64,000 nt of DNA from Roseibaca sp. Y0-43. GTDB lineage: Bacteria > Pseudomonadota > Alphaproteobacteria > Rhodobacterales > Rhodobacteraceae. Below, piece by piece: positions 63,365 through 64,000 of this stretch. The position numbers and the translations under genes were made by a program. The stretch covers positions 62,001-126,000 of the forward strand of contig NZ_JAFMPR010000004.1 in NCBI RefSeq assembly GCF_020667835.1. Direction: 5' to 3'. Position 1 is the stretch's first letter. Every line of letters begins with the position of its first letter. Below the pieces are notes generated by a model that searched no databases, had not been told where the DNA came from, and worked only from the letters and a program-made list of their open reading frames with translations.

Positions 63365-64000
63365 TTATTGCGGCAGTGCATTCAGCTGGAAAGCCGTGCG
63401 CAGCATGTCCGATTGCTCGACACCCAAGGGGCCAAACCAGCGCTCGTAGATTTCATTGATCTCGCCAGAGCGGAACAGGTCTGCCAGCGCCCGTTTGCCG
63501 ACCAGTTCGAAATCGCTTTCGTTGCGCGGCACCATCAGGGCATAGGGGTCATAGGACAGAAAATCGCCCACAACAGCAAAGGCCTCGGGCGTGCGCGACT
63601 TGGCAACAAGGCCGTGCAACAGGATATGGTCGGTCGAATAGGCATCGACGCGGTCGGTTTCGAGCGCGAGCATCCCCTCTGCATGGTCGCGCACGGGCAG
63701 TATATCGATGTCCAGGCCGCGTGCTTCCATCTCGCGCAGGATGGCGCGTTCGTTCGTGGTGCCCTGCGCAAGGCCGATGCGCTTGCCAGCAAGGTCGTCG
63801 ATCCCGTTGATGCCGCTGTCGGCGCGCGTCAGGATCTTCGTGCCGGTGATAAAGGTGATGGGCAGATATTCGACCTGTTCCTGCCGTGTCAGGTTGTTGG
63901 TGGTCGAGCCGCATTCCAGATCTATCGTGCCATTCGCCATCAGCGCGATGCGCGTTTGCGGCGTGACCGGCACGAACTGCACCTCAAGCTCTTTGCCAAG
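63365..64000 (-). CDS. Polar amino acid ABC transporter substrate-binding protein, C-terminal part (5' end outside window)
   Basis: 212 codons are visible, open to the right edge. They match the SBP_bac_3 family: ALMANGTIDLECGSTTNN, the hinge GKRIGLAQGTTNERAIL, and LFRSGEINEIYERWFGPLG near the C-terminus. GltI/AatJ-like glutamate/aspartate-binding proteins share the ECGSTTN region. The signal peptide and start are beyond position 64000. It leads the operon with the two permeases and the ATPase. Confidence 0.92.
   Translation of the reverse strand, partial: LGKELEVQFVPVTPQTRIALMANGTIDLECGSTTNNLTRQEQVEYLPITFITGTKILTRADSGINGIDDLAGKRIGLAQGTTNERAILREMEARGLDIDILPVRDHAEGMLALETDRVDAYSTDHILLHGLVAKSRTPEAFAVVGDFLSYDPYALMVPRNESDFELVGKRALADLFRSGEINEIYERWFGPLGVEQSDMLRTAFQLNALPQ

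Overview
The window reads as chromosomal core DNA of an alphaproteobacterium of the Rhodobacteraceae/Roseobacter lineage. The evidence is high GC, a CckA hybrid kinase, CarD, the DUF1476 F1-ATPase zeta subunit, a class II B12-dependent ribonucleotide reductase, a GlnB-GlnA pair, and an alphaproteobacterial RNase E. A genus cannot be assigned from sequence alone. No prophage, IS element, CRISPR array or rRNA is visible. There is one tRNA, Leu-TAG.

Region by region: 1-10 kb holds the start of glutaryl-CoA dehydrogenase facing a LysR regulator, then a cation diffusion facilitator, radA, a CvpA-like membrane protein, an RsmB-type rRNA methyltransferase, cckA and an EamA transporter. 9.3-15.1 kb is a minus-strand run: YebC, CarD, FdxA, an S4 protein, an SUV3-like helicase and a TPR lipid-envelope-type protein. 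15.1-18.7 kb carries an SCP2 protein and a hydrolase, then a four-gene sulfur operon (persulfide-dioxygenase-like MBL enzyme, two YeeE/YedE halves, a DUF442 sulfurtransferase/phosphatase-like protein) behind a perfect palindrome that overlaps a good promoter. 18.7-31.6 kb is mixed housekeeping: an orphan FliM-like protein, an SLT lipoprotein, gatB, a PagL-like outer membrane protein, pheS, a diguanylate cyclase, gabD, glnA, glnB, NAD(P)HX repair and a degenerate Hint protein. 31.7-49.4 kb holds tRNA-Leu, nrdJ, an MFS transporter, ccdA, rne, a DctB/DctD-like two-component pair, purC-purS-purQ, the ATPase zeta subunit, a homocysteine methyltransferase with its corrinoid protein, and an RluA-type pseudouridine synthase.

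49.4-60.7 kb is the most coherent accessory block: a reductive pyrimidine catabolism island. PreT/PreA reduce uracil or thymine, dihydropyrimidinase opens the ring, and an M20 amidohydrolase cleaves the carbamoyl-beta-amino acid. A THI5/NMT1-type ABC importer (binding protein, two permeases, ATPase) is in the same minus-strand operon, and a RutR-like TetR regulator is divergent from it. Sites resembling the E. coli RutR consensus lie in both control regions (near 56372 and 60730). A small AT-richer cysteine-rich gene of unknown function is translationally coupled inside this operon and is the least explained component. 61.2-64 kb is a polar amino acid ABC transporter whose binding-protein gene runs off the right edge.

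Recurrent small structures include intrinsic terminators, at least four copies of a short GC-rich palindrome (CCCCGGATCAAGTCCGGGG type) in intergenic gaps, and an abutting pair of perfect AT-rich hairpins at 61019-61063.
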